DNA of 64,000 nucleotides. Source: Siphonodentalium dalli. Taxonomy: Eukaryota > Mollusca > Scaphopoda > Gadilida > Siphonodentaliidae. Positions 13,545-24,433 of this stretch are shown here, piece by piece. Location of the stretch: positions 9,819,784 through 9,883,783 of the forward strand of contig CP136066.1 in the NCBI GenBank assembly GCA_032622095.1, in the 5' to 3' direction. The translations under genes were made by a program, and so were the position numbers. The stretch's first letter is position 1; the number at the start of each line of letters is the position of its first letter. Under the pieces are notes generated by a model. The model had not been told where the DNA came from, searched no databases, and worked only from the letters and a program-made list of their open reading frames with translations.

Positions 13545-14281
13545 TTTCGTGAATTGTTGGAGATTTCTCAAGTAATCTTCGAATTCTTCCTCTGTCATTT
13601 TGCTGCATGATTTGGTGGTGGTGGTGGAGCTGGGGGACACCGGGATGTGTTGGTAATCCGGTGTCCGAGGTGTAAAACTGTCCAGTTCCACGTCGAAGCT
13701 GGCGGCAGGAACATCTGGGGTGGTATCCACGTCCCTGTCTCCGCTAGCCTCGACGACGACAGCAGGGACCTCCGGAAGATCAACGGAGTCCATGCTAGCT
13801 GGTGCGATGTCGCCTGTCTCCATGCAGGTCGGGTCGTATGGGCGTCTCTCTGACAACTCCGACCCGCCGGCTGTGACATTGGACGTCGGCTGAACCACAA
13901 GGGGAGGGGTGACTGGCAGATCAACAGTCACCCCCTCTTCTTCCATTTGGCTCGTCTGGCGGCGTCCCTTCTTTTTCTCGCAGGCGTCTTTTTCTTGGGC
14001 GGCCCCTTCTTCTTCCCACTCAGGTGACAGGAGGCAGTCTTGGAGTTGGTGTCCCTGGTCTGTGATTTCTGGATGCCAGCATCTTCGGTCCGGAACTCCA
14101 GGCAAAGAGTCAGGTATCCCCTGCTAGACTGGAGACTCCAATTAGCAATGTCCAATACCCGACTTCTTTGCACTGCGGCCAACACGGCGTCTGGGATTAA
14201 ATCCATAAGCCTAATCCAAAACCGTCTCACTGGCGTTAAGCAAGGGGGCAGCTGCACCGGAGGCGCGACCACACGACTCAC
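13545..14281 (-). pseudogene. Broken copy of the gag-like retroelement ORF
   Basis: This matches the intact frame at 16277-17173: WIRLMDLIPDAVLAAVQRSR, ANWSLQSSRGYLTLCLEF, a basic PPKKKTPARKRRDAARRAKW stretch and an acidic VDTTPDVPAASFDVELD stretch. The frame shifts near 13930-14105, so the N- and C-terminal parts lie in different frames. The C-terminal end differs from the other copy: after DYQHIPVS it becomes MTEEEFEDYLRNLQQF and then G/C homopolymer. It is a decayed gag/ORF1-like protein with no reverse transcriptase beside it. Confidence 0.6.
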
Positions 14282-14694
14282 CCGTGCTCAACGCTCTGAC
14301 AGAAGAGGAACTAATAAGGATCGAAGCAATCACGACCGTTTCGCTCCACTCTCCTGCCAGAATCAGATGACCTGTATAGACAGGCCTTTATATCCCCTGC
14401 ATGATTGTCGGTGCTTGCACTTTTGTGTTGGTCACGTTATGTTCTTCGTTTCAACGCACCACATGACTCGCTCAGCCACTACAAAAATCATTAAAGGGAC
14501 ACCTCGGGACTCCCCAATACCCCGTATTAAAGCTCGTGGGCTCTTCCCCATACAACATTCAATTCAATTCAACTCAACTTTTGCCGTGTTCAGACATGAC
14601 GATTTTCTATGTTCAATATCCTCAAAACAACAAACAGTGGGGTGAAGGAGAAGATCGCTCGATCTTTTCGACCATCCCTGGAGCTTCGCGCCCA
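14264..14694 (-). repeat. Leader region of gag-like retroelement, copy 1
   Basis: Near-identical to 17163-17594 and in the same position relative to the gag-like frame (immediately 5' on the minus strand). Both copies stop at the shared boundary string TTGGGCGCGAAGCTCC (minus strand). It is probably the 5' untranslated region of the element. Confidence 0.65.
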
Positions 14695-15573
14695 ATAGAC
14701 CCCGAAGCCACGACAAATAGTTTTCATGGCTGGCTCAACCGATTTTCGTGGCTGGTTAGCTAGCTAAGCCGGCTCAGTCACGACGTTCGTGGCTGACGAA
14801 ATATGGCGGCTGAGCCGGCTGAGATGTTGTCATTCAGTGTATTCTCGTTTCCGAAATGTTCCTAATCCCCTGTTACCGGTTATAGACGCCGTTTTTTTTA
14901 GCGTTTGTGGTGAACCCGTAGAATTCCATACCACACGTAATCTTTTGATGTTGGGCTTTTCCATTATGGCGAAAATTCACGAAGGACTGGTATGGATATA
15001 CTATGTAATTTCCCATCTAATCGGTATAAGTAGTTACATTTGGGACTTCTGTCGACTTCAGACTGCATGCTACCATCACTGCCATCTTGCGATATATGCA
15101 TGCATCATTGAATGATGAACCCGATAGTAATGATATATAATATTTCAAACTATTTTCTATTCGTATGTGTAATATATATTGACAAATGCCAGCGATGTCC
15201 GAGACTGGGTGTTGTCGATATAAACAATTTATATTTTAACCTTTTCAATACCGAATGGATGCGCCCATTCAGATATATGAAAGCATGTATTGGGGTAGTC
15301 TATTCCACACTAAGGGGCCCGGTGTTCTGATAATATAACAACCATGCCGTGTCCATGCGAGTATATGCCAATATTAGGAAATGCGGTTTAGTTCTTTGCG
15401 ATTCACAGTACAGTTGTGCTTGACATATAAGCCCATGCACATGGCTCAGCCATTTTACAATTCTGGTGGCGGAGATTTTTAAATGTGGCTGGCGTTAGAG
15501 ATAATATGGCTGGCGACGGCTTGTGGCCAATATGGCTGGCGGCGGCGGCGTGAGATGGCGGCTTCGGGCTCTA
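14695..15573. other. No gene seen; stretches rich in GGCTGGCGGCG-like motifs
   Basis: Two patches (about 14700-14830 and 15440-15565) repeat TGGCTGGC or GGCTGAGCCGGCTGAG-type words and are more GC-rich than the surroundings. The middle is AT-rich. No protein is supported. Confidence 0.5.
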
Positions 15574-16126
15574 GCGCCCAACCATTATCCTCTGCGTTAT
15601 GTTTGTTATTTTCTGACTAAGGTGAGTGGTTTGGGGGGGGGGCTAACCCCGGGATGGTCGAAAGGGTCGATGAACCCTCTCCTTCACCCCACATTTTTGG
15701 CCTTTATTGAGAATGAAGTAAAAAAAAAAAGAATGAGCAATTTGGTGACGTTGACTATTTTTACTTCTTTCTCTTTTTCTTTGGGTTAGGTTTTTCAGTT
15801 GATGATTGTGAGATGGAGGAGATTTCTGATATTTTTGTTGGTGCTGTTGTATAATGAGTTGTACTCTTTGTTCCTGATCTCTTCTATACTGCTGTTGCTC
15901 TCTCATGTATTCTTGGAATTATCTGTCAATGTTCTATGTTGTTGTTGTTATTTTCTGTTGATGGGTCTGGGCTTATATAGGCTTGTATGTTGCCTGGACC
16001 TGGTGCTATGTCATTATACATTTTGCACAATAAACCATTTAAAAAAAAAATACTTGTGAAATATTAGTGATGGAGATTGTGTTCTTTGATTTATAAATTA
16101 TATAGTTCCTAAAGCTCTATGAATAT
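15574..16126 (-). repeat. Duplicated retroelement 3' block, copy B
   Basis: Near-identical over about 553 bp to 17587-18142 in the same orientation. The minus strand carries a Q-rich, basic frame (MREQQQYRRDQEQRVQLI) and a C-rich 3' region that resembles the 3' end of the gag-like unit at 16145-16320. It looks like the 5'-truncated 3' part of a related retroelement. Confidence 0.7.
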
Positions 16127-16145
16127 TTTTTTTTTTTTTTTTTTT
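16127..16145 (-). other. Poly(A) tail of the gag-like retroelement
   Basis: A run of about 18 T on the plus strand lies immediately 3' (minus sense) of the gag-like unit. A long terminal A-run points to target-primed, LINE-type retrotransposition rather than an LTR element. Confidence 0.6.
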
Positions 16146-16276
16146 GAGTGAGTGGTTCGGGGGGCTAGCCCGGGATTGTCGGAAGCACCGAATGGTCCTC
16201 CCCTTAATCCCTCATTTTATGCCTTTATTTGAAGAACATAAAAAAAAAAAAAAAATAAGCAATTTAATGATGTTAT

Positions 16277-17173
16277 TTATTTTCTCTTCTTTCTTTTTTT
16301 CTTTGGATTGGATTTTTCTGCTGAAGATTCTGGAGTAGGAGGAGTTTTCTGTGGGTGCTGTTCTGTCAGAAGTTGTAATCTTTTTGCCTCATCTTCATCT
16401 TCCCATTTTTGCTGCAATATTCGGTATTCTTCCACCTTTCTTTTGGTATCGTCTATCATTTTTTGCATAGCGATAGTGTCTTCTACAGACAGAGTGGTGT
16501 CTGTGCTGTTGTTGTTGGTGCTGGTGGAGCTGGAGGACACCGGGATGTTTTGGTAATCCGGTGTCCGAGGTGTAAAGTCCAGTTCCACGTCGAAGCTGGC
16601 GGCAGGGACATCTGGGGTGGTGTCCACGTCCCTGTCTCCGCAGGCCTCGACGACGACAGCAGGGACCTCCGGCAGATCCACGGAGTCCCTGCTAGCTGGT
16701 ACTATGTCGTCAGTCTCCATGCGGGTCGAGTCGTCTGGGCGTCTCTCAGACAACATCGACCCGCCGGCTATGGCTATAGACGGCTGAGCCACACGGGGAG
16801 GGGTGACCGGTCGGTCAACGGTCACCCCCTTCTGCTTCTTCCATTTAGCCCGTCTGGCGGCGTCCCTTCTTTTTCTAGTAGGCGTCTTCTTCTTGGGAGG
16901 CCCCTTCCCAACCTTCATGGAACAGGAGGCAGTCTTGGTGTTGGTGTCCCGGGTCTGAGATTTCTGGTTTCCTCCAGCATCTTCAGTCCTGAACTCCAGG
17001 CAAAGAGTCAGATATCCCCCGCTAGACTGGAGAGACCAGTTAGCGATGTCCAATATCCGGCTTCTTTGCACTGCGGCCAACACGGCGTCTGGGATTAAAT
17101 CCATAAGCCTAATCCAAAACCGTCTCACTGGCGTTAAGCACGAGGGCAGCTGCACCCGAAGGCGCGGCCACAC
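16277..17173 (-). CDS. Gag/ORF1-like protein of a non-LTR-type retroelement
   Basis: Open frame of about 298 codons with no ATG at its very 5' end; the first in-frame ATG is at 17104, giving MDLIPDAVLAAVQRSR. An N-terminal globular-looking block (DIANWSLQSSGGYLTLCLEF) is followed by a lysine/arginine-rich linker (PPKKKTPTRKRRDAARRAKW), an acidic Ser/Thr/Pro-rich region, a predicted coiled coil (MQKMIDDTKRKVEEYRILQQ) and a basic C-terminus (NPKKKRKKRK). Basic linkers of this type occur in gag-like ORF1 proteins of invertebrate retrotransposons; this assignment comes from family style, not from a conserved catalytic motif. A second copy at 13545-14281, shared leaders and a poly(A) tail support a mobile origin. 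No reverse transcriptase is present. Confidence 0.55.
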   Translation of the reverse strand: MWPRLRVQLPSCLTPVRRFWIRLMDLIPDAVLAAVQRSRILDIANWSLQSSGGYLTLCLEFRTEDAGGNQKSQTRDTNTKTASCSMKVGKGPPKKKTPTRKRRDAARRAKWKKQKGVTVDRPVTPPRVAQPSIAIAGGSMLSERRPDDSTRMETDDIVPASRDSVDLPEVPAVVVEACGDRDVDTTPDVPAASFDVELDFTPRTPDYQNIPVSSSSTSTNNNSTDTTLSVEDTIAMQKMIDDTKRKVEEYRILQQKWEDEDEAKRLQLLTEQHPQKTPPTPESSAEKSNPKKKRKKRK

Positions 17174-17594
17174 AACTCACCCGTGCTTAACGCTCTGACC
17201 GAAGAGGAACTAATAAGGATCGAAGCAATCACGACCGTTTCGCTCCACTCTCAGGCCAGAATCAGATGACCTGTATAGACAGGCCTTTATATCCCCTGCA
17301 TGATTGTCGGTGCTTGCACTTTTGTGTTGGTCACGTTATGTTCTTCGTTTCAACGCACCACATGACTCGCTCAGCCACTACAAAAATCATTAAAGGGACA
17401 CCTCGGGACTCCCCAATACCCCGTATTAAAGCTCGTGGGCTCTTCCCCATACAACATTCAATTCAATTCAACTCAACTTTTGCCGTGTTCAGACATGACG
17501 ATTTTCTATGTTCAATATCCTCAAAACAACAAACAGTGGGGTGAAGGAGAAGATCGCTCGATCTTTTCGACCATCCCTGGAGCTTCGCGCCCAA
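17163..17594 (-). repeat. Leader region of gag-like retroelement, copy 2
   Basis: Near-identical to 14264-14694. Its outer end joins directly to the B' block through the shared string GCGCCCAA, a likely microhomology junction. Confidence 0.65.
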
Positions 17595-18142
17595 CCATTA
17601 TCCTCTGCGTTATGTTTGTTATTTTCTGACTAAGGTGAGTGGTTTGGGGGGGGGGGGGCTAACCCCGGGATGGTCGAAAGGGTCGATGAACCCTTTCCTT
17701 CACCCCACATTTTTGGCCTTTATTGAGAATGAAGTAAAAAAAAAAAGAATGAGCAATTTGGTGACGTTGACTATTTTTACTTCTTTCTCTTTTTCTTTGG
17801 GTTAGGTTTTTCAGTTGATGATTGTGAGATGGAGGAGATTTCTGATATTTTTGTTGGTGCTGTTGTATAATGAGTTGTACTCTTTGTTCCTGATCTCTTC
17901 TATACTGCTGTTGCTCTCTCATGTATTCTTGGAATTATCTGTCAATGTTCTATGTTGTTGTTGTTATTTTCTGTTGATGGGTCTGGGCTTATATAGGCTT
18001 GTATGTTGCCTGGACCTGGTGCTATGTCATTATACATTTTGCACAATAAACCATTTAAAAAAAAAATACTTGTGAAATATTAGTGATGGAGATTGTGTTC
18101 TTTGATTTATAAATTATATAGTTCCTAAAGCTCTATGAATAT
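17587..18142 (-). repeat. Duplicated retroelement 3' block, copy B'
   Basis: Near-identical to 15574-16126, differing mainly in G- and T-run lengths. The pair brackets the gag-like unit as direct repeats, superficially like LTRs. Confidence 0.7.
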
Positions 18143-19209
18143 GTTTACTGTATATATGTATATATTGGCCCTAACTTAGTCACGTGTTAAGACCCGTTAA
18201 TGGTGATAATGTGTTAAGTAAACAACCTGACAACTATCGGGTCGCTTGGGTGGCAAGAAGTAAACAGATTACTAGTGGACGCTCTTAATCTCCAATTCTC
18301 CATATGTCACAAGGTCAGGTGATGGAGCTAACACGACTTAGTGTTAATCAGACAATACTGTGACCCGTATATCTATTGCAACAGGGGGGACCTGATGTTT
18401 TTACAAGTCAAGTGTCAAAACACTCAGTCGACAATACATGTGACAATAGTTGAGCACCTCTACTGTCATCACAACGGGTTTGACGAACTTGCTAAAACTC
18501 GACAACTGCGCGAAAAGCGTCATATACACAGCGGGGCAGCGAAGGTCATCTACACATGTAATGCATAATGCGCTTCATATGATATTTGATATAATTTGAT
18601 TAGCAGCTTACTATCACGCGATCTTCATTTCCCACTTAAAGCTCATGTATGTCGTGATCTTCAGTTTCATTGGATATTACACACCTTCGTGGGAATAGTT
18701 TCAATAACGTTTAAAGGTTTGTAATATAACTTTGTTTCCTTGCTCAACATTGACGTGTATGTATAATTATGTGTTTTGTCCTCACCCATATCTCAATGTG
18801 GTGCATTGAATAATTAGTATTCAAGTTTCCAGACCCAGGTCCAAATAAATATCGCTCGCGGCATCGCACACATTTTAAATATCCAACAATATGTTAATTT
18901 CCCTACATCTGTTGGAATTAGAGGCAAGTTACACTTTATTTAAAATAGTTAATGTATTTATTAAATCGTGATAGTCAAAAGCTATCATAGTCGAGATCAC
19001 AAACAGGATAATTCCAATAGTTATACATGCATATTAACTAGTCTTGATCTTTGCTAATTGTATATGATATGCAACCAGTGTGACACTATTTCTGGGCATT
19101 TTAATCTCTACAACCATTATTATATACGAATGAAGAATATGACTCGAGCTATATATATCACCTTCAATGTAGTATCTCGAACTATCTTTTGTTTGTCGGA
19201 GTCAAATCC
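18143..19209. other. No gene seen
   Basis: AT-rich sequence with short open frames only. No repeats shared with the rest of the window were recognised. Confidence 0.5.
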
Positions 19210-19865
19210 GAATTAACGATCGCGAATTACTATTTTCTTGGCTTCGGGGGTAAAAAATATTTTATTCGAGGACCCCACCCATCAAATCTAGGACTGATCA
19301 GATATCGATGTTTGACATTTATTATTTAAATTTTGAAGTGGCCCAGTAAACTGTCGACGAGAAGAACTTATCTGATCAGATAGCTGTCGAAGATCGATAA
19401 CTCTAAAATCCAGCGGCTTTTTTTGTGTCAAAATTTCTTTGAACAAAACGTTGATAAATAACAGGTTTTGGGCAATTGTATACTATAGTTGACTGTGGTT
19501 AGCATTATTTTTGGGCAATTAATCGATTCTGATAACTGTAGCGGCATTTAAAAAAATGTTGTTGTTGTTTTTGGAACCTGATGATATGGGGTGTCGGGAT
19601 TTTATTTATCCTGTGCCAATGCATTCTCTTATATATGCGAGTCGACCATAGGTCGCCTCGCATATATAAGAGAATGCATTGGCCTAACAATTTTTTATCA
19701 ATTTTTAAAATAAATTTTTCTTACAATTTTTAGGACATAAAATAAAAAACATCCATTTCCCTGCAGGGAGCCCCACACATATATAGAAGCATATAGAAGA
19801 GTGTCGTCTGCTCATGTTTGTCTGGGGCTCTGTATGGGTGAAACTATAACATTGAGTACCTTTAA
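19210..19865 (+). mobile_element. TTAA-flanked element interrupted by a partial hairpin element
   Basis: The internal sequence matches 37820-38220 (GATAACTCTAAAATC, GTTGATAAATAACA, GTTGTTGTT) and the right end ATTGAGTACCTTTAA at 19851-19865 is the family terminus. Between them, about 19598-19849, lies the left two thirds of a GTGACC-family hairpin element, with one 67-bp palindrome and the central AGCCCCACACATATATAGA hairpin but no right half. This is a nested or recombined structure. Confidence 0.6.
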
Positions 19866-19901
19866 ATATAGGTACACTGACGAAAGACGTTTTATTTCTA
19901 A

Positions 19902-21243
19902 ATAATATACGTCATATTAATTGTTAGTGCTCCTCAGAGTTATGGTTATACTATTCCCCGGGTCTAACATAATAATATACGTCATATTAATTGTTAGTGC
20001 TCCTCGGAGTTATGGTTATACTATTCCCCGGGTCTAACATAATAATATACGTCATATTAATTGTTAGTGCTCCTCAGAGTTATGGTTATACTATTCTCCG
20101 GGTCTAACATAATAATATACGTCATATTAATTGTTAGTGCTCCTCGGAGTTATGGTTATACTATTCCCCGGGTCTAACATAATAATATACGTCATATTAA
20201 TTGTTAGTGCTCCTCAGAGTTATGGTTATACTATTCCCCGGGTCTAACATAATAATATACGTCATATTAATTGTTAGTGCTCCTCAGAGTTATGGTTATA
20301 CTATTCCCCGGGTCTAACATAATAATATACGTCATATTAATTGTTAGTGCTCCTCAGAGTTATGGTTATACTATTCCCCGGGTCTAACATAATAATATAC
20401 GTCATATTAATTGTTAGTGCTCCTCAGAGTTATGGTTATACTATTCCCCGGGTCTAACATAATAATATACGTCATATTAATTGTTAGTGGCCCTCAGAGT
20501 TATGGTTATACTATTCTCCGGGTCTAACATAATAATATACGTCATATTAATTGTTAGTGCTCCTCAGAGTTATGGTTATACTATTCCCCGGGTCTAACAT
20601 AATAATATACGTCATATTAATTGTTAGTGCTCCTCAGAGTTATGGTTATACTATTCTCCGGGTCTAACATAATAATATACGTCATATTAATTGTTAGTGC
20701 TCCCCAGAGTTATGGTTATACGTCATATTAATTGTTAGTGCTCCTCAGAGTTATGGTTATACTATTCCCCGGGTCTAACATAATAATATACGTCATATTA
20801 ATTGTTAGTGCTCCTCAGAGTTATGGTTATACGTCATATTAATTGTTATTGCTCCTCAGAGTTATGGTTATACTATTCCCCGGGTCTAACATAATAATAT
20901 ACGTCATATTAATATTAGTGGCCCTCAGAGTTATGGTTATACTATTCACCGGGTCTAACATAATAATATACGTCATATTAATTGTTAGTGCTCCTCAGAG
21001 TTATGGTTATACTATTCCCCGGGTCTAACATAATAATATACGTCATATTAATTGTTAGTGATCCTCAGAGTTATGGTTATACTATTCCCCGGGTCTAACA
21101 TAATAATATACGTCATATTAATATTAGTGGCCCTCAGAGTTATGGTTATACTATTCCCCGGGTCTAACATAATAATATACGTCATATTAATATTAGTGGC
21201 CATCAGAGTTATGGTTATACTATTCCCCGGGTCTAACATAATC
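19902..21243. repeat. Minisatellite, 70-bp unit, about 19 copies
   Basis: Units read AATAATATACGTCATATTAA, TTGTTAGTGCTCCTCAGAG, TTATGGTTATACTATTCCCC and GGGTCTAACAT. Most copies are near-identical. Two copies (near 20700 and 20830) have lost the middle of the unit, and late copies change TTGTTAGTGCTCC to TATTAGTGGCC. Open frames on either strand are repeat translations. Confidence 0.95.
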
Positions 21244-21293
21244 TCTAGATGAGGTAGTTCTCGGCTCTTATATATTCTTGTGCACACTATAAT

Positions 21294-21725
21294 TTAACGG
21301 TACTCAATCCGATCAGAGGGTCCCCATATCATCAAGATACAACAACAATATTTCTTCAAAATACCCTTTAGTTATAAGAATCGATTAATTGCAACAAAAT
21401 AATGATAACCACTGTCAACTATGGTATCAAATTTCCACAAAAACCTGTTAATTATCAGCATTTTGTTCAACGAAATATGGCCTATTATCACTTGTTTTTA
21501 GAGCTATCCGTCTTCATCCGCAATTTTGACCGAGACCCAGCGAGACCGTCCATTTTACGACGTATTTCTGGGCCACAAACAATTGAAATAACAAACTTCA
21601 AAAATCGATATCTGATCACTCTGAGCTTTGATGGGTAGGTTCCTCGACTCGAATCAAATATTTGTTACACCAGAAGCCGAAGAAATAGTAATTTAGGGGT
21701 GTTTAATCGGATTGAGTACCTTTAA
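21294..21725 (-). mobile_element. TTAA-flanked MITE, GGTACTCAATCC family
   Basis: Ends are TTAACGGTACTCAATCC and GGATTGAGTACCTTTAA. The same family lies inverted at 37800-38235 and in broken form at 19210-19865. TTAA duplications are the hallmark of piggyBac and some Kolobok elements. No transposase is visible. Confidence 0.75.
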
Positions 21726-21888
21726 CCAGATACTAAATAGATTATCCCAGTCAGTTGAAAAGTGTACTTTGGAATGATCTATTATTCATTTGGAGGGATG
21801 TTAAGGTGATAAAAGCAGACGACAAATAAATAAAATTATTTAGTATTTATTGAGGGAAATATTTAGATAATAAGAATGGTCGTTTGTT

Positions 21889-22818
21889 GAACTTATCTGA
21901 ACATTTCCTATGTGATAACTAATCACCAGTGATGCTTTAGTATAGAAAGGGTTAAACTTATTAGCTGAACATTTCCTATGGGATAATTACTCACCAATGA
22001 TGCTTTAGTACAGAAAGGGTTAAACGTATTATCTGAACAGTTCCTACGGGACAACTAATCACCAATGATGCTTTAGTATAGAAAGGGTTAAACTTATTAT
22101 CTGAACATTTACTATGGGATAACTACTCACCAATGATGCTTTGGTATAGAACGGGTTAAACTTATTATCAGAACTTTTCCTATGGGATAACTAATCACCA
22201 ATGATACTTTAGTATAGAAAGGGTTCAACTTAATATCTGAACATTTACTATGGGATAACTACTCATCAATGATGTTTTATTATAGAAAGGGTTAAACTTA
22301 TTATCTGAACATTTACTATATGGCATAACTACTCACCAATGATGCTTTGGTATAGAAAGGGTTAAACTTATTATCTGAACATTTACTATGGCATAACTAC
22401 TCATCAATGATGCCTTAGTATAGAGAGGGTTAAACTTATTATCTGAACATTTCCTATGGGATAACTACTCATCAATGATGTTTTATTATAGAAAGGGTTA
22501 AACTTATTATCTGAACATTTACAATGGGATAACTACTCATGAATGACGCGTTGGTATAGAAAGGGTTAAATTTATTGTCTGAACATTTCCCATGGGATAA
22601 CTACTCATCAATGATGCTTTAGTATAGAAACGGCGCTAACCTTATTATCTGAACATTTCCTATGTGATAACTACCCATCAATGATACTTTAGCATAGAAA
22701 GGGCTAAACTTGTTGACTGAACATATCCTATGAGATAACTACTCATCAATGATGCTTTAGAATAGAAAGGGTTAAACGTATTATCTGAACATTTCATATG
22801 GGATAACTACTCATAAAT
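21889..22818. repeat. Minisatellite, 68-bp unit, about 13.5 copies
   Basis: Units carry CTGAACATTTCCTATGGGAT, AACTACTCACCAATGATGCT and TTAGTATAGAAAGGGTTAAA. Copies differ by substitutions and small indels, so the array is older than the 70-bp array beside it. It ends about 100 bp before the 3' splice site of the SERTA exon. Confidence 0.9.
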
Positions 22819-22936
22819 GTTGCAATACCAAACCATGTGTGCCATTTTTAGGGGAGATTGACCCATTCATCATAAATATACGCCGATGCTGTATACATTA
22901 AAAATTATTATGTAACTTTTCTTGCAGTATTTCAAC

Positions 22937-23590
22937 ATGCAGAAAATGATGGTTGAACCACTCGGCAAGAACAGCTTTTTAAACACAAACATATTAGAAA
23001 ATAAGTGTCAACAGCACGAAAAACGATGTGTCCAATCAGAAGGCAGCAATGACTCGATCACTGATCATTACCAACGGTGGTCAGACGGCTTGTCACACAA
23101 CGACACATATAACCCATACGAACATAATCACCCTACCTATAACCCATACGAACAATACCACCCTATGTGGAAAAGGCGAGTCCCAAACATCAAGAGAAGG
23201 GACGACGAGAACAAAGTTCCATTCGAAGCTACATTCAATGGTGAGAAACTAGAGTTCAACGGATTACGACACAGCAGACGACCATACGCCGCCGAGCTGA
23301 CCGCAAGCAGACGACCATATGCCACCGAGCTGACCACAAGCAGACGACCATACGCCGCCGAGCTGAACACGAGCAGACGACCATACGCCGCCGATCTGAC
23401 CACCATTAATAAGCTCAAGTACCGCAAAATCAGATGCAAGAAACTCATGAACTTGACCATGGACAAAATCGGGGGCTTAAATGACCCAGAACTTATTCTG
23501 TGTCGCTCTGTTCTTCTGTTTGAGACGTTGAAGAAGCTGGACAAAGATTACACAAAAGCCAACGTCATCCGTCGCATACCAACAACGTGA
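22937..23590 (+). CDS. SERTA domain-containing protein (single coding exon)
   Basis: The frame encodes 217 residues from ATG 22937 to TGA 23588-23590. Residues about 170-203 (LMNLTMDKIGG, then ELILCRSVLLFETLKKLDKD) match the SERTA motif of SERTAD/CDCA4 proteins: a hydrophobic S/T-x-x-K-L helix, then L-x-R-S-V-L-hydrophobic-x-T-L. Those proteins are transcription cofactors that act with E2F/DP and PHD-bromodomain partners; that role is carried over from the family, not shown here. Just upstream, 22911-22927 reads as a T-rich tract ending TTGCAG, a good 3' splice site, and SERTAD genes commonly have one coding exon after a non-coding first exon, which supports this start (the frame stays open to 22922). 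Two tandem peptides occur: TYNPYE(H/Q) x2 at about 57-76 and SRRPYAAELTT x4 at about 113-156. Composition is more GC-rich than the flanks. Confidence 0.75.
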   Translation: MQKMMVEPLGKNSFLNTNILENKCQQHEKRCVQSEGSNDSITDHYQRWSDGLSHNDTYNPYEHNHPTYNPYEQYHPMWKRRVPNIKRRDDENKVPFEATFNGEKLEFNGLRHSRRPYAAELTASRRPYATELTTSRRPYAAELNTSRRPYAADLTTINKLKYRKIRCKKLMNLTMDKIGGLNDPELILCRSVLLFETLKKLDKDYTKANVIRRIPTT

Positions 23591-23766
23591 GATGCTCAAA
23601 GCATTATAACACAATGAATAGCTGCCCAGTTTTTCTGGAACCGCTACAATGGCGCGACATGCATTTCAATCGTTTGGTATATAAGTCTTTCCACAGGATG
23701 CATGGATATATTATTTATCAGACTATTTTGATCCAAGTTGATTTTACAGGTTATATATATGCCGCT

Positions 23767-24206
23767 TTAAAGGCCCACTTAATTTTCGAATGCCCATATC
23801 ACATTATATACAACATATTCCATATATTATATATATACCATTTTGGAAGAGGGACAAAAACTATTTATATTCTACCGGAATATGGAACAGCTGTGGCCTA
23901 TAAGGAGTGTCAACCAAGTTTAAGAGATTCTCAGATTCACATCAAGACTTCCCCGCTATTTACCACATAATGCATCATAATTCACAACTAAAAGATAGAG
24001 TTATTCCCCTTCCACTGAGAATAATAGACAGTACAGACCAGATCGAAATTAATCACAAACACACGTCGGTACTTTGACAAAAACAGCATGTTCAGTTTAT
24101 TCGACCGGATAAGTTGTTAAAACAAAGTTTTGGAACCTCTTTCAACTGGTATATATATGTTGTATATAATCTGATCTGGGGATTCAAAAATTAAGTGGGC
24201 CTTTAA
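23767..24206. mobile_element. TTAA-flanked MITE downstream of the SERTA gene
   Basis: Ends are TTAAAGGCCCACTTAATTTT and AAAATTAAGTGGGCCTTTAA, with matching AT-rich subterminal repeats (ATATATATACCATTTTGG against GGTATATATATGTTGT). It lies in or just after the likely 3' untranslated region. Confidence 0.75.
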
Positions 24207-24433
24207 TTAATAGTGAATATAAATTGTTTGCGCTTGGTGTTTGTGAATATAGTGAGAACTATACATGTGACGTGAATGTGTAGGTGGTAACCCTGTATTA
24301 GTCTAAATCCGTGTTAACCCATCACCCAGTGAATCTGCCGATACATTTTGGTGTGTTGCCATGGGAACCCAGCTTTATGAAAAAAGGTCTTTTAGTTACT
24401 CAGCTTGACCATTGCTGTGATTTCAGCACAAAT

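Noticed and set aside
14040-14645. 201-codon plus-strand frame
   Set aside because: It is antisense to the gag-like pseudogene and its leader, and the shared part (TCIDRPLYPLHDCRCLHFCV) recurs only because the leader is duplicated.
16409-17098. 229-codon plus-strand frame
   Set aside because: It is antisense to the gag-like frame, which has the coiled coil, basic linker and a sister copy. The plus frame has no recognisable features.
15574-18142. LTR retrotransposon
   Set aside because: The direct repeats lack TG/CA ends, the inner unit has its own poly(A) tail, and no pol, protease or primer-binding site was seen.
19902-22818. CRISPR-like array
   Set aside because: The repeats are head-to-tail without unique spacers, and the genome is eukaryotic.
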